DNA of 64,000 bases from Dietzia natronolimnaea (GCF_002289575.1 NZ_NTGA01000015.1:62001-126000); one strand, 5' to 3'. Counted from the stretch's first letter, positions 26,911 through 35,243 are shown. Made by a program: numbers and translations. The notes: generated by a model from the sequence alone, not told the origin.

Positions 26911-27846
26911 ATGTACGGGGTGACGGCAGGGATCGAGGCCACGGACGAGAGCCGTCACGTGGTGTGCCGGGTGCCGCTTCCGGTGCCGCCGCAGGTGGTG
27001 TGGGACGCGGTCTCCACCGGCGAGGGGATCTCGTCCTGGTTCGTGCCCTGCGCGCTGGAGCCGCAGGTCGGCGGGCGCATCGTGCAGTTCGCCGATCCCG
27101 GCGCCCCCGACCCCACGACCGGTCCGGAGGCCGCCGCCGAGGCGATGCTCACCGCGACGGTCGGTGAGATCACGGTCTTCTCGCCCCCCGCCGGTGGTGT
27201 GCCGGGGGAGTTCGCCTTCGAGGAACATCACTGGATGGGCGAGGGGATCCCGGTTCCCCCGTGGACGACCTCGTGCGAGATCGCCGACGACGGCGAGGGC
27301 GGGACCGTCCTGACACTGCGGTCCGGGTTCGCCTCGGGTGGGCAGCTCGCGGAGGAGTCGATCGACGGCAGCGTGAGCGGGTGGGCCCAGTCCCTCACCG
27401 TCCTCGCGCACCGGCTCACCCACCGACCGGGCGACGGCGTGGTGACCGTCCACGCGGCCACCGACCCGGTCGCGTCGTCGGTTCCCGAGGTGTGGTCCCG
27501 GGTGCTCGGCCGGCTGGTCGCGCCCGCGGCCGGTACGGGTGCCCGGTCCGGCGAGGTCGCCCGGTCCGGCGAGGTCGGGGGCATCGTCGCGGCGGAGTCC
27601 GAGGCCTCCGCGGTGGTCATCCTGTCCGCACCGGTCGACGGTGTGATCGAGCTCTACGGGTTCCCCGCCGGGGACACGCCCGAGGACGCGACGAGCAGCG
27701 CCGCCGTCGCCGTCCGCGTGTACGAGTACGTGGAGGCCCCGGGCGGCTCCGGCGACCCGCTGGGCGCCGCCGCGGTCGACGGGGTCGAGCCCACCTGGGA
27801 CGCCGACCGCTGGCGTGGGTGGCTCGAGGGCCTGGTCTCGGACTGA
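26911..27846 (+). CDS. AHSA1/SRPBCC-family protein
   Basis: A 311-aa protein. Residues about 10-150 show the Hsp90-ATPase-activator-like START/SRPBCC fold (VPPQVVWDAVSTGEGISSWF, GGRIVQF, TVLTLRSGF). A second, less conserved half from about residue 170 ends in DRWRGWLEGLVSD. Members bind hydrophobic ligands, and in actinobacteria many have no assigned role. It begins 50 bp from the divergent MFS start. Longer than most single-domain members. Confidence 0.75.
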   Translation: MYGVTAGIEATDESRHVVCRVPLPVPPQVVWDAVSTGEGISSWFVPCALEPQVGGRIVQFADPGAPDPTTGPEAAAEAMLTATVGEITVFSPPAGGVPGEFAFEEHHWMGEGIPVPPWTTSCEIADDGEGGTVLTLRSGFASGGQLAEESIDGSVSGWAQSLTVLAHRLTHRPGDGVVTVHAATDPVASSVPEVWSRVLGRLVAPAAGTGARSGEVARSGEVGGIVAAESEASAVVILSAPVDGVIELYGFPAGDTPEDATSSAAVAVRVYEYVEAPGGSGDPLGAAAVDGVEPTWDADRWRGWLEGLVSD

Positions 27847-28013
27847 CCCCCGGCGGCGGGCGGTCGGCGACGAAACATCGACGTCCGGTGCGACGATGTC
27901 CACCGAGACGGCAGTACTGTAGCGGAAGCACCAGCCGTGCGACCGGCACGTACTGAACGCGGCCCGGACCGCACACCGCATGAACCGCACACCGACGAGG
28001 AGCACCAGCTGCA

Positions 28014-29081
28014 ATGGCGGATTCCAACGACACCGTGACCATCGCGACCAGCGAGGGCGCGTCCGGCACCACTCTCCTGGGCATCGGCGCCTACCGTCCA
28101 CGTCGCGTGGTGAGCAACGAGGAGATCTGCGAGACGATCGACTCGAGCTCGGAGTGGATCTACGAGCGGTCGGGAATCCTCAACCGTCGTGTCGCGGGAC
28201 CGGATGAGAGCATCGTCTCCATGTCCAGCGAGGCCGCGAGGAAGGCCCTGGCCTCGTCCGGAATCGATCCCGAGCTCATCGACGCGGTGATCGTGTGCAC
28301 CTCCACCAACTGGACCCAGGTCCCGCACGCGGCCCCGCAGGTGGCCACCGACCTCGGGCGGAACGGGATCGCCGCGTTCGACCTCACCGCCGGCTGCGCC
28401 GGGTTCGGCTACGGCCTCGCCGTGGCCACCACCATGATCCGGGGCGGCGGCGCCCGGTACGTCGTGGTGGTGGGCGTGGAGAAGATGACCGACGGCATCG
28501 ACTTCTCCGACCGCAACACGGCTTTCATCTTCGGTGACGGCGCCGGCGCAGTGGTGGTGGGCCCCTCGGAGGTCAACGACGTCAGCCCGGTGATCTGGGG
28601 GTCCGACGGAGCGCAGGGCAGCGCCATCCGCCAGACCAAGGATTTCAAGCAGTACGTCGACGAGGTCGACGCCTCCGCCGCCGCCGCGCGCGAGGAGGCC
28701 GTGCTCCAGCCCTACCTGGTCATGGACGGGTCCAAGGTCTTCCGCTGGGCCGCGGTCCAGGTGTCCAAGGTGTGTGCACAGACGTTGGAGGCGGCGGGGG
28801 TGACGGCCGAGCAGATCCAGGCGTTCATCCCCCACCAGGCCAACGGCCGCATCAACTCGGCCATGGCCAAGCACCTCGGGCTGCCGGACTCGGTGGCGAT
28901 CGCCAACGACATCGAGCAGACCGGTAACACCTCGGCCGCCTCCATCCCGTTGGCCATGGAGGCCATGCTCCGCGACGGAGAGGCCGAGCCGGGTCAGATC
29001 GCGTTGTGCATCGGCTTCGGGGCGGGACTGTCCTACGCGGGGCAGGTCGTGCGGCTGCCCGCCAAGCCGCCCGTCGACTGA
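28014..29081 (+). CDS. fabH: 3-oxoacyl-ACP synthase III family protein (FabH)
   Basis: A 355-aa thiolase-fold condensing enzyme with the full FabH triad: Cys128 in LTAGCAGFGYGL, His in FIPHQANGRIN and Asn in EQTGNTSAASIPLAM. The N-terminal SSEWIYERSGILNRR is typical. It starts fatty-acid chains by condensing acyl-CoA with malonyl-ACP; it could instead serve a specialised acyl pathway, since no other fab genes adjoin it. A roughly 20-residue insert (KQYVDEVDASAAAAREEAV) is longer than in E. coli FabH. GAGGAG lies about 10 nt before ATG 28014. Confidence 0.87.
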   Translation: MADSNDTVTIATSEGASGTTLLGIGAYRPRRVVSNEEICETIDSSSEWIYERSGILNRRVAGPDESIVSMSSEAARKALASSGIDPELIDAVIVCTSTNWTQVPHAAPQVATDLGRNGIAAFDLTAGCAGFGYGLAVATTMIRGGGARYVVVVGVEKMTDGIDFSDRNTAFIFGDGAGAVVVGPSEVNDVSPVIWGSDGAQGSAIRQTKDFKQYVDEVDASAAAAREEAVLQPYLVMDGSKVFRWAAVQVSKVCAQTLEAAGVTAEQIQAFIPHQANGRINSAMAKHLGLPDSVAIANDIEQTGNTSAASIPLAMEAMLRDGEAEPGQIALCIGFGAGLSYAGQVVRLPAKPPVD

Positions 29082-29144
29082 CGCCACACGCCCGTCGACT
29101 GACGCTCCACGGCCCCGGCCCGGCGGAACCGGGGCTGTGTTCCC

Positions 29145-29170
29145 CTCTCATGGACAGGTGTTCATGAGAG
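29145..29170. promoter_or_regulatory. Inverted repeat upstream of the GDSL esterase
   Basis: CTCTCATGGAC (29145-29155) and GTTCATGAGAG (29160-29170) form an 11-bp inverted repeat with one mismatch and a 4-nt spacer, ending 9 nt before the start codon. It could be a repressor operator or an RNA hairpin hiding the ribosome site. Confidence 0.55.
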
Positions 29171-29179
29171 AGTGATCCC

Positions 29180-30268
29180 ATGCACACCTCACGCCTCCGT
29201 CGCAGCGCGGGGCCGGCGTTCGCCGGCGCCGTGGTGGCCTGCGCCTCCGCCCTCCTGGCGTCTCTCGTCTCCCCTGCCGTGGCCGCGTCGACGCCGGCGA
29301 TTCCCGTCGCGCCGCCGCCCACCGGCTCCACGATCGAGCAGGCCGGCGGATCAGCCCAGACGCTGGGCCACAACGTCGCGGGTCAGCTCAGCGGCGCCGG
29401 CCTCGGCCCGTCCGTCTATGCCGGGACCGGCGGGGGTCCGGCGCGCTACGTGGCGCTGGGTGACTCGTATGCCGCGGTCGGCAGGGTTGCGCCGGGGTCC
29501 TGGGGCGCCGGCCCCGTGGCGTGCGTGCGCACCGACGACGCCTACCCCGCGGTCGTGGCCCGCGAGCTCGGTGTGGGGACGTTCATCAACGCCAGCTGCG
29601 GCGGGGCCACCGCGGACGACCTCTGGGAGCCGGCGCGTCACGGGGCGCCGCCCCAGCTCGACGCCCTGGACGCGCAGACCGACCTGGTCACCCTGACCAT
29701 CGGCGGCAACGACGTGGGGTTCGCCGCGGTGATCGTGGCCTGTGCCCTCCGACCCAACACCGCCCCCGAACTCCTGCCCGTGGTGGACTCGATCACCTCG
29801 GGGCTCGCCGAGGGATTCGACGCCACCGCCGGGTGCTCCGATGTGATCGACCGCCAGGCCACCCGCGCCCTCGAGGAGCTCGACACGCGGATGGACTCGG
29901 TGTACGCCGAGATCGCCCGGCGCTCACCCGCCGCCCGCGTGGTGACCGTGGGGTACCTCTCCGCGGTCCCGGACGACCAGACCCTGCTCTCCTCCCCCGA
30001 CTGCGCCCCGTTCATCGAGATCTCCGACGCCGAACGGGACAAGGTCCGCGGGTTTCAGCAGGGCATCAACCGGGTGGTTCGCGACGCGGCCCTGCGGAAC
30101 GGCGCGACTGTCGTGATCCCCGACGAGCCCGGTCACTCGATGTGCACGTCCCCGGACACCCGCTGGGTCGACTTCACCGGCCTGCAGACCGCGTCCGTGC
30201 CCGTCCATCCCACGTCCGCCGGGCACGCACACGTGGCCGGTCGCGTGGTGTCCGCGCTCTCGGGGTAG
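29180..30268 (+). CDS. Secreted SGNH/GDSL esterase-lipase
   Basis: A 362-aa protein with a signal peptide (FAGAVVACASALLASLVSPAVAAS, cleavage near residue 36). The SGNH hydrolase blocks are in order: GDSY with the nucleophilic Ser, SCGGATADD, TIGGNDVGF with the oxyanion Asn, and HPTSAGHAHVAG with the catalytic His. Cysteines are frequent, as in secreted actinobacterial lipases of the Streptomyces SGNH type. It hydrolyses ester bonds outside the cell; lipid substrates are likely. It is followed by a long hairpin. Confidence 0.88.
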   Translation: MHTSRLRRSAGPAFAGAVVACASALLASLVSPAVAASTPAIPVAPPPTGSTIEQAGGSAQTLGHNVAGQLSGAGLGPSVYAGTGGGPARYVALGDSYAAVGRVAPGSWGAGPVACVRTDDAYPAVVARELGVGTFINASCGGATADDLWEPARHGAPPQLDALDAQTDLVTLTIGGNDVGFAAVIVACALRPNTAPELLPVVDSITSGLAEGFDATAGCSDVIDRQATRALEELDTRMDSVYAEIARRSPAARVVTVGYLSAVPDDQTLLSSPDCAPFIEISDAERDKVRGFQQGINRVVRDAALRNGATVVIPDEPGHSMCTSPDTRWVDFTGLQTASVPVHPTSAGHAHVAGRVVSALSG

Positions 30269-30339
30269 CGACGACGCCGGCTGGTGAGAGCAGGACGCGG
30301 AGTAGAAGTTGCTTAGTTGTCAACGACGCGGTCGACGCC

Positions 30340-30405
30340 GCCGCCCCCCGCGATGAACTCCTGCGTGAGCTGATGCTCGCGCGAGGGTTCATCGCCGGGG
30401 GCGGC
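30340..30405. terminator. Long hairpin between esterase and EfeB genes
   Basis: A 19-bp stem with one mismatch (30340-30358 with 30387-30405); the 28-nt interior can itself pair (GCGTGAGC with GCTCGCGC). It lies between convergent genes and probably terminates both. It gives the illusion of a coding extension in the gap 30269-30416, which otherwise holds nothing recognisable. Confidence 0.72.
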
Positions 30406-30416
30406 TGCGTGTCACC

Positions 30417-31688
30417 TCATCCCTCGAACAGCCCCTGACCGACGTACCCGCCCTCCGGTGCGCCGGGCGGGAGGGCGAAGACCGCGGACCCGATCGGGAC
30501 GGTCCACGTGTTGAGCGCGTCCTGCTCGGCGAGCCGCTGCTGGACGGGAATGTAGGTGCGCACCGGGTCGGCCTGGTACGCGGTGAAGATCAGACCGCTG
30601 TTGCTGATCTTCCCCGGCTCCGGCGGGTCGTCGAAGTTGTACGGCCGCCGGAGCATGGCCTCCCCTCGGTGGCGCTGCCGGGCCCGGGCCATGTGCGACT
30701 CGGGCGGGATGACCGGCAGGCCCACGTCGTCGACGGCGTCGAAGTCGGCGGGGTCGTGCTCGTGGGTCCCGGTGAGCGGCGCACCGGTGTCGATCCGTCG
30801 GCCCACGCTCAGCTCACGGGAGGTGCGGTCGATCTCCTCCCAGGTGTCCATGGTCATGCGGATGCGGCGCAGGACGAGCGAGGAGCCGCCCCGCATCCAC
30901 CGCTGGACCTGCCCGTCCGCGGACCTTCCGTCGGAGAACACGACCTGGTCGTAGTCCACGTCGTCGGGCCTCGGGTTCTCGGTGCCGTCGATCTGCCCGA
31001 ACAGGTTCCGCTGTGTGCGACCGGTCGGGTCGGTGCCCACGGCCTTGCGGAACCCTCGCTGGGCCCATTTCTGCTCGGCCACGCCGCGCACGCCGGAGGC
31101 GAGGGTCCGGGCCGCGTGGGAGACGACCAGCGGGTCGTCGGCGCAGATCTGGAGTAGCAGATCCCCTCCCGACCACCTGTCCTCGAGCTGATCGATCTGC
31201 GGGAACGCCGGCAGCTGCCGCAACCACGCCGGACGCCGCTCGGGCATCCTCACCGCGTCGAACAACCCGGGCCCCAGCCCGATCGTGACCGTCAGCCTCG
31301 CCGGGTCCCGGGCCAGTTCGGGCTGGAGATCGGCCAGACCGCCGCGGCCTGAGGTGAGCCGGGCGGCGTCCTGCGACCAGGCCCGCAGGACACCCTGGAT
31401 CTCGCCGCGGGTGGCCCCCGTCGCGAGGTCGAACCCGATAAACGCCCCGTGGGCTTGCGGAGGTGTGGTGATGCCGGCCTGGTGGGGTCCGTGGAAGGGC
31501 TCGGTGGCGGCGCCCACGACCCGTGAGTCCGCGACGGTCCTCCAGTCGGGTGCGGCCCCGTCGTCGTCGAGGATGCCCCGCCCCGCGTACCCGGCGGCGC
31601 CACCGAGCAGACCACCACCCACCACGGCTCCCGCGCCGCGGGTGAGGACCGACCGCCGCGACAGGGGGCGGGGGGCCCGGTCAGCCAT
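30417..31688 (-). CDS. efeB: DyP-type peroxidase / deferrochelatase EfeB
   Basis: A 423-aa haem enzyme exported by the Tat route: the N-terminus SRRSVLTRGAGAVVGGGLLGG has a twin-arginine signal. The DyP signature NLFGQIDGTEN holds the catalytic Asp, and RRPYNFDD and a proximal-His region follow. EfeB proteins take iron from haem or oxidise Fe2+ in the EfeUOB system; no EfeU or EfeO is here. Its start overlaps the stop of the PCu(A)C gene by 8 bp, so the two are co-translated and probably serve a joint metal or haem task at the envelope. Confidence 0.88.
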   Translation of the reverse strand: MADRAPRPLSRRSVLTRGAGAVVGGGLLGGAAGYAGRGILDDDGAAPDWRTVADSRVVGAATEPFHGPHQAGITTPPQAHGAFIGFDLATGATRGEIQGVLRAWSQDAARLTSGRGGLADLQPELARDPARLTVTIGLGPGLFDAVRMPERRPAWLRQLPAFPQIDQLEDRWSGGDLLLQICADDPLVVSHAARTLASGVRGVAEQKWAQRGFRKAVGTDPTGRTQRNLFGQIDGTENPRPDDVDYDQVVFSDGRSADGQVQRWMRGGSSLVLRRIRMTMDTWEEIDRTSRELSVGRRIDTGAPLTGTHEHDPADFDAVDDVGLPVIPPESHMARARQRHRGEAMLRRPYNFDDPPEPGKISNSGLIFTAYQADPVRTYIPVQQRLAEQDALNTWTVPIGSAVFALPPGAPEGGYVGQGLFEG

Positions 31689-32283
31689 CGTGGTTCATGC
31701 CCCCGTGGTCCATGCCCCCGTGGTCCATGCCGCCGTGGTCGCCCCCGACGTACTCTTCCTCGCCGCCGCGGAAATCGCGCGCGGAGACGGTGACCTCCTG
31801 CTCGGTGCCCCCCTCCCGGGCGCCGCCGGCGAACTGCAGGGTCAGTGCGATCTGCTGGCCGGTGGTGATGGGCTGGTCCAGGTCCATCAGCATGATGTGG
31901 TCACCGCCGGGCTCGAGGATCAGCTCGCCGCCGGCCGGGATGACGAAGCCGTCCTCCTTCTCCTGCATCATCATCCCGCTTCCGCCGGGGACGGTCTCGT
32001 GCAGTTCGGTGCGACCACCGAGCCCGCTGGAGACCCCGGTCAGGTGGAGGTCGACGTCGCCGGGGTTGCGGAGGGTGCCGAAGACACCGGACATGTCGGT
32101 GTCCGTGGCCTTGACCCAGCCGTCGTCCAGTGTCACGACGCCCGCGGCCTCGGCGCCGGACGTCTGGTCGGCGGCGACAGAGGTCTGGGCGGGGTCGTCG
32201 GAGGCGCAGGCCGCCGTGGTCAGGGCGAGGGTCAGTGCGGTGGCCGCGGCGAAGGCGGCACGGGTGTAGGTGCGAGTACGCAT
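31681..32283 (-). CDS. PCu(A)C-type copper chaperone lipoprotein
   Basis: A 200-aa protein with a lipoprotein signal (AAATALTLALTTAACASDD, lipid-attached Cys near residue 22). The PCu(A)C domain has the H-x10-M-type copper site: ELHETVPGGSGMMMQEKEDG, with DHIMLM further on. The C-terminus adds three DHGGM units that may bind more metal. The family delivers Cu(I) to cytochrome oxidase. The start MRTRTYTRA at 32283 was preferred over the longer frame because the signal peptide begins there. It lies between a membrane protein and efeB in one operon. Confidence 0.86.
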   Translation of the reverse strand: MRTRTYTRAAFAAATALTLALTTAACASDDPAQTSVAADQTSGAEAAGVVTLDDGWVKATDTDMSGVFGTLRNPGDVDLHLTGVSSGLGGRTELHETVPGGSGMMMQEKEDGFVIPAGGELILEPGGDHIMLMDLDQPITTGQQIALTLQFAGGAREGGTEQEVTVSARDFRGGEEEYVGGDHGGMDHGGMDHGGMNHDG

Positions 32284-32356
32284 GGGTGGTCCAGTCCTTG
32301 AGGTGGTGTGTGAGGCCGCCCGGCGGCGAGAACGCGCACCGGTGCGGATGATGGGG

Positions 32357-32998
32357 TCACACAGCCACGGGCGGTGCCCGGGTGCCACCGCCGGTCAGGA
32401 GGAACCGGTGGAGCGGGGTGTCGGCGTCGTAGGAGCAGACGAGCGGGGCGACGACGACGAGGTGCGCGGCCACCCGGAGCGGCGTCACCCGGGCCGCAAC
32501 CCAGGCCAGGGTCCCGGACAGGATCGCCACGAGGGCGAGAGTCACGGCGATGGCGGCGACGTGGGCGCCGAGCATCCCCGGGGTCAGCAGCGCCGCCGGA
32601 CCGAGGGAGAGACCGGTTCCCGCCCCGTCCATCGCGGCGCGGACGAGGGTGGGGTCGGTCATGTGGTGGCCGAGAGCCGCGTGTGAGGCGCCCGGGCTGC
32701 CCGAGTGGGTGTGCCCGGAGGCCAGGAGGAGGTGCACGACCCCTTGCCCCGCGATCAGACCGGCCGCGGTGACCGGGATCGGGGACCGCTGCCGGGCGAC
32801 GGCAGCGGTGGCCGCCCCCACCCCCGCGCTCGCTGCGGCGATCAGCAGGATCTGCCCGGGGCTCGGCGCCACCGCGCCCGTACCGGCGGCCAGACCGTGA
32901 GCCGCGATGCCGAACACCGCGCTGACCAACGCCACCACCATGCCGACAGCCGCGGTCACCACGGGTGGGACCTCGGTTCGCACTCGGTCGGCGGGCAC
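32357..32998 (-). CDS. Membrane protein, five to six helices, with metal block
   Basis: A 213-aa integral membrane protein, not a family I can name. Hydrophobic helices lie near residues 12-35, 48-68, 75-95, 125-150 and 155-185. A His-rich loop (LASGHTHSGSP, SHAALGHHMTD) sits between helices 3 and 4 and could bind metal. The GTG start is 6 nt from a TAGAAT box, so the mRNA is probably leaderless. It is the first gene before the PCu(A)C chaperone and efeB, which supports a role in copper or haem handling (inference). Confidence 0.68.
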   Translation of the reverse strand: MPADRVRTEVPPVVTAAVGMVVALVSAVFGIAAHGLAAGTGAVAPSPGQILLIAAASAGVGAATAAVARQRSPIPVTAAGLIAGQGVVHLLLASGHTHSGSPGASHAALGHHMTDPTLVRAAMDGAGTGLSLGPAALLTPGMLGAHVAAIAVTLALVAILSGTLAWVAARVTPLRVAAHLVVVAPLVCSYDADTPLHRFLLTGGGTRAPPVAV

Positions 32999-33004
32999 GA
33001 TCCG

Positions 33005-33010
33005 ATTCTA
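33005..33010 (-). promoter_or_regulatory. -10 box of the metal block
   Basis: TAGAAT on the minus strand, 6 nt before GTG 32998. It matches the actinobacterial TANNNT -10 element in leaderless spacing. It overlaps the stop codon of the Nudix gene, so the promoter sits inside the end of the upstream reading frame. Confidence 0.62.
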
Positions 33011-33550
33011 ATGGGACCCCGTGGCCCGGCTGGACTCGGTGGCCGGGCTGGACTCGGTGGCCGGGCTGGACTCGGTGGCGAGCTCGATTCGCGCGCGTTC
33101 CTCGTCCGCGAGTCCCGCCTCGAGCCGGGCGAGCATGTGGGGACGCATCTCGGGCAGGTCATCCACCGCGAACCAGCGGACGTCGGTGTTCTCGCCGTCG
33201 GCCGGGCGGGGGTCACCGTCGAGGTAGGTGCAGGCGAAGGTGTGGTCGATGTACTGTGCGCGGTCGCCGTTGGCGTAGGTGACCATCCTGGAGACGCCGA
33301 GGGACGCGACGCGATCCACGCGGATGCGGACGTCGGCCTCTTCCCGTGCCTCGCGGACGGCGGTCTCGGCGGGGTGCTCGCCCGGGTCGACGATGCCGGT
33401 CACCGGGGTCCACCAGCCGTTGTCGGCCCGTCGCACGAGCAGGACGCGCGCGTCGTCGGGGTCACGGATGACGGCGGTGGCGCCGGCCAGCCAGAGGGGC
33501 GCGGTGCCCACGTGGCGGCGTAGTTCCAGGACGAAGTCGGGGACGGACAT
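33008..33550 (-). CDS. Nudix hydrolase
   Basis: A 180-aa protein. The Nudix box GIVDPGEHPAETAVREAREE-ADV keeps the metal-binding REAREE core; the usual Gly of EExGU is Ala, a common variant. The family cleaves nucleoside diphosphates linked to another moiety; the substrate is not predictable here. The C-terminus ends in three ATESSP-type units encoded by an 18-bp tandem repeat (33030-33080), a disordered tail of no known role. The ribosome site before ATG 33550 is weak. Confidence 0.88.
   Translation of the reverse strand: MSVPDFVLELRRHVGTAPLWLAGATAVIRDPDDARVLLVRRADNGWWTPVTGIVDPGEHPAETAVREAREEADVRIRVDRVASLGVSRMVTYANGDRAQYIDHTFACTYLDGDPRPADGENTDVRWFAVDDLPEMRPHMLARLEAGLADEERARIELATESSPATESSPATESSRATGSH
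33030..33080. repeat. 18-bp tandem repeat, three copies, in Nudix 3' end
   Basis: Units of CTGGACTCGGTGGCCGGG begin at 33030, 33048 and 33066, the last diverging at its end. They encode a Thr-Glu-Ser-Ser-Pro-Ala tail on the minus strand. Confidence 0.85.
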
Positions 33551-33583
33551 GGCTCTGAGGGTATCCAGGTCCGGAGAATGCAG

Positions 33584-33617
33584 CGATCCCCGCCGACCGT
33601 GTGGTCGGCGGGGATCG
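33584..33617. terminator. Terminator of the Ser-Leu repeat gene
   Basis: A perfect 14-bp stem (33584-33597 with 33604-33617), loop CGTGTG, lies about 50 bp past the repeat gene and ahead of the Nudix gene on the same strand. Confidence 0.8.
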
Positions 33618-33667
33618 GTGGTGTACTACCCGGACGCTGACTCGGTCAGCGTCGAGGGGTCAGAACC

Positions 33668-34837
33668 TCAGTTCTGCTCCTCGACGGGCTCGCACTCCTG
33701 GCGCTCCATGGAGCCGTTGTCCTTGAGGAACTCGATGGCCTCCGGCGGGAGGTTGCAGACGAGCCCGACGTTGACGCGCGGGAGCGGCGGCAGGGTGACG
33801 CCACCGGACACAGCCAGGCCGATGCCGATGCCGGCAGCAGCGAGCGAGCCCAGCGCGAGGAGGGTGCCGGCGTCGACCGAGCCGCCCTCGAGCGAGCCTC
33901 CGTCGACCGAGCCCTCGACGATCGTCTCGGAACCCTCGAACGTGGAGCCGAGGTCCGAGGAACCGAGCTCCGAAGAGCCGGCCGTGATGGCGGCGAGGAT
34001 GCCCTCGAGCGAGCCCGCGTCGAGCGAGCCCGCGTCGAGCGAGTCGGAGACCGAACCAGCCTCAAGCGAACCGGCCTCGAGCGAGTCCGAAAGCGAACCA
34101 GCCTCAAGCGAACCGGCCTCAAGCGAGTCCGAAAGCGAACCAGCCTCGAGCGAACCGGCCTCAAGCGAGTCGGAGACCGAACCGGCCTCGAGCGAAGCCG
34201 GATCAAGCGACTCGGTGTCCAGCGAGTCCGAGGCCGAACCGGCCTCGAGCGAAGCCGGGTCAAGCGACTCGGTGTCCAGCGAGTCCGAGGCCGAACCGGC
34301 CTCGAGCGAAGCCGGGTCGAGCGACTCGGTGTCGAGCGAGCCCTCAGCGGACGCGGCGTCCAGCGAACCCGGGTCGAGCGACTCGGTGTCGAGCGAGCCC
34401 TCGGCCGAGCCGGTGATCGCGTCGAGGATGCCGGTGAGCGAGCCACCGTCGAGTGACTCGGTGTCCAGCGAGTCCGAGGCCGAGCCGGCCTCGAGCGAAG
34501 CCGGGTCAAGTGACTCGGTGTCCAGCGAGTCCGAGGCCGAGCCGGCCTCGAGCGAAGCCGGGTCGAGCGACTCGGTGTCCAGCGAGTCCGAGGCCGAACC
34601 GGCGTCGAGGGAACCGCTCACACCCTCGAGCGAACCGGTGTCCAGGGAGCCGTCCGCGCCCGCGGAACCGAGCGCGGCACCGAGGTCGAGGCCGAGCTCG
34701 GCCGAGCCTTCAAGAGCCGCACCGAGACCGAGGTCGAGGTTGAGGCCGGCGCTCTGCGCGTTGGCGACACCCGGCATGGTGCCGAGCGCGAGTCCGGAGG
34801 CCGCGATGACGGCGATCATCCGCTTGGAGTTCTTCAT
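33668..34837 (-). CDS. Secreted Ser-Leu repeat protein, novel
   Basis: A 389-aa protein of no family I recognise. Signal peptide: residues 1-28 (MIAVIAASGLALGTMPGVANA). Residues 84-278 are tandem repeats on the theme xSLxx: about seven copies of a 19-mer (DSLDTESLDPASLEAGSAS) and four of a 14-mer (DSLEAGSLEAGSLS), interrupted twice by GILDAIT/GILAAIT. Then comes a hydrophobic stretch (LLALGSLAAAGIGIGLAVSGG, 326-346) and a C-terminal domain with two Cys (361 and 382) and PPLPRVNVGL. It is very acidic with almost no Lys or Arg in the repeats. GGAAGG precedes ATG 34837. It may be a surface or wall protein; a beta-solenoid is conceivable but unproven. Confidence 0.75.
   Translation of the reverse strand: MKNSKRMIAVIAASGLALGTMPGVANAQSAGLNLDLGLGAALEGSAELGLDLGAALGSAGADGSLDTGSLEGVSGSLDAGSASDSLDTESLDPASLEAGSASDSLDTESLDPASLEAGSASDSLDTESLDGGSLTGILDAITGSAEGSLDTESLDPGSLDAASAEGSLDTESLDPASLEAGSASDSLDTESLDPASLEAGSASDSLDTESLDPASLEAGSVSDSLEAGSLEAGSLSDSLEAGSLEAGSLSDSLEAGSLEAGSVSDSLDAGSLDAGSLEGILAAITAGSSELGSSDLGSTFEGSETIVEGSVDGGSLEGGSVDAGTLLALGSLAAAGIGIGLAVSGGVTLPPLPRVNVGLVCNLPPEAIEFLKDNGSMERQECEPVEEQN
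34004..34588. repeat. 57-bp and 42-bp tandem repeats in the Ser-Leu gene
   Basis: The minus-strand coding repeat region consists of 57-bp units (19 aa) at the promoter-proximal side and 42-bp units (14 aa) toward the 3' end. All units keep the frame. Units differ by synonymous changes, so they are not a recent perfect expansion. Confidence 0.85.
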
Positions 34838-35145
34838 AGGAACTGCCTTCCTGTTCGTTGGTGACAATCCAGCGACCCGGGTTCTCCCCCTCGTCGCCCG
34901 GTCCAGCGCGCGGCCCAGGGGCCGCTCACCGTCGGATCGTGTCATCACCCTATCGAGCAATTTTCTGGACTTGTTACAAGAAGTCTCGTTCGGGCACAGC
35001 TAAAACCCAGCCATGCATGGGTGCGAAGTCGGCGGGATTCACGCAATGAGTGCTGCTAAAGACCCCCTAGCCCCCTACTACCTCGACTTATGTGAACCTT
35101 AATAAGTGAGCGACAGCTTATAGAAGTCCGCCGCGCCGCCTAATT

Positions 35146-35161
35146 AGTGACGTTGATCACT
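35146..35161. promoter_or_regulatory. CRP/GlxR-like site
   Basis: AGTGACGTTGATCACT: perfect AGTGA/TCACT half-sites with a 6-nt spacer, the geometry of actinobacterial CRP/GlxR operators (TGTGA-N6-TCACA). It is 109 bp upstream of ATG 35270. A second site with the same half-sites precedes the pilus locus. Confidence 0.58.
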
Positions 35162-35223
35162 TTTCACCTTCGTTTGCCTGACTCGCCGCCAACTCGTCGC
35201 CCCGCGGGCTCAGACGTGGCTAA

Positions 35224-35243
35224 ATGTGAGGTTGACCTCGCAT
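35224..35243. promoter_or_regulatory. Inverted repeat upstream of the gene at 35270
   Basis: ATGTGAGGTTGACCTCGCAT: arms ATGTGAGG and CCTCGCAT pair with one mismatch around TTGA. It lies 26 bp before the start codon and could be an operator overlapping the promoter. Confidence 0.5.

Noticed and set aside
30299-30438. Apparent coding extension in the gap after the GDSL esterase
   Set aside because: The frame is explained by the long inverted repeat at 30340-30405; it has no ribosome site and no independent start.
34004-34588. Regular repeats that might suggest a CRISPR array
   Set aside because: The units are contiguous, multiples of three and encode a repeated peptide; there are no unique spacers and no cas genes.
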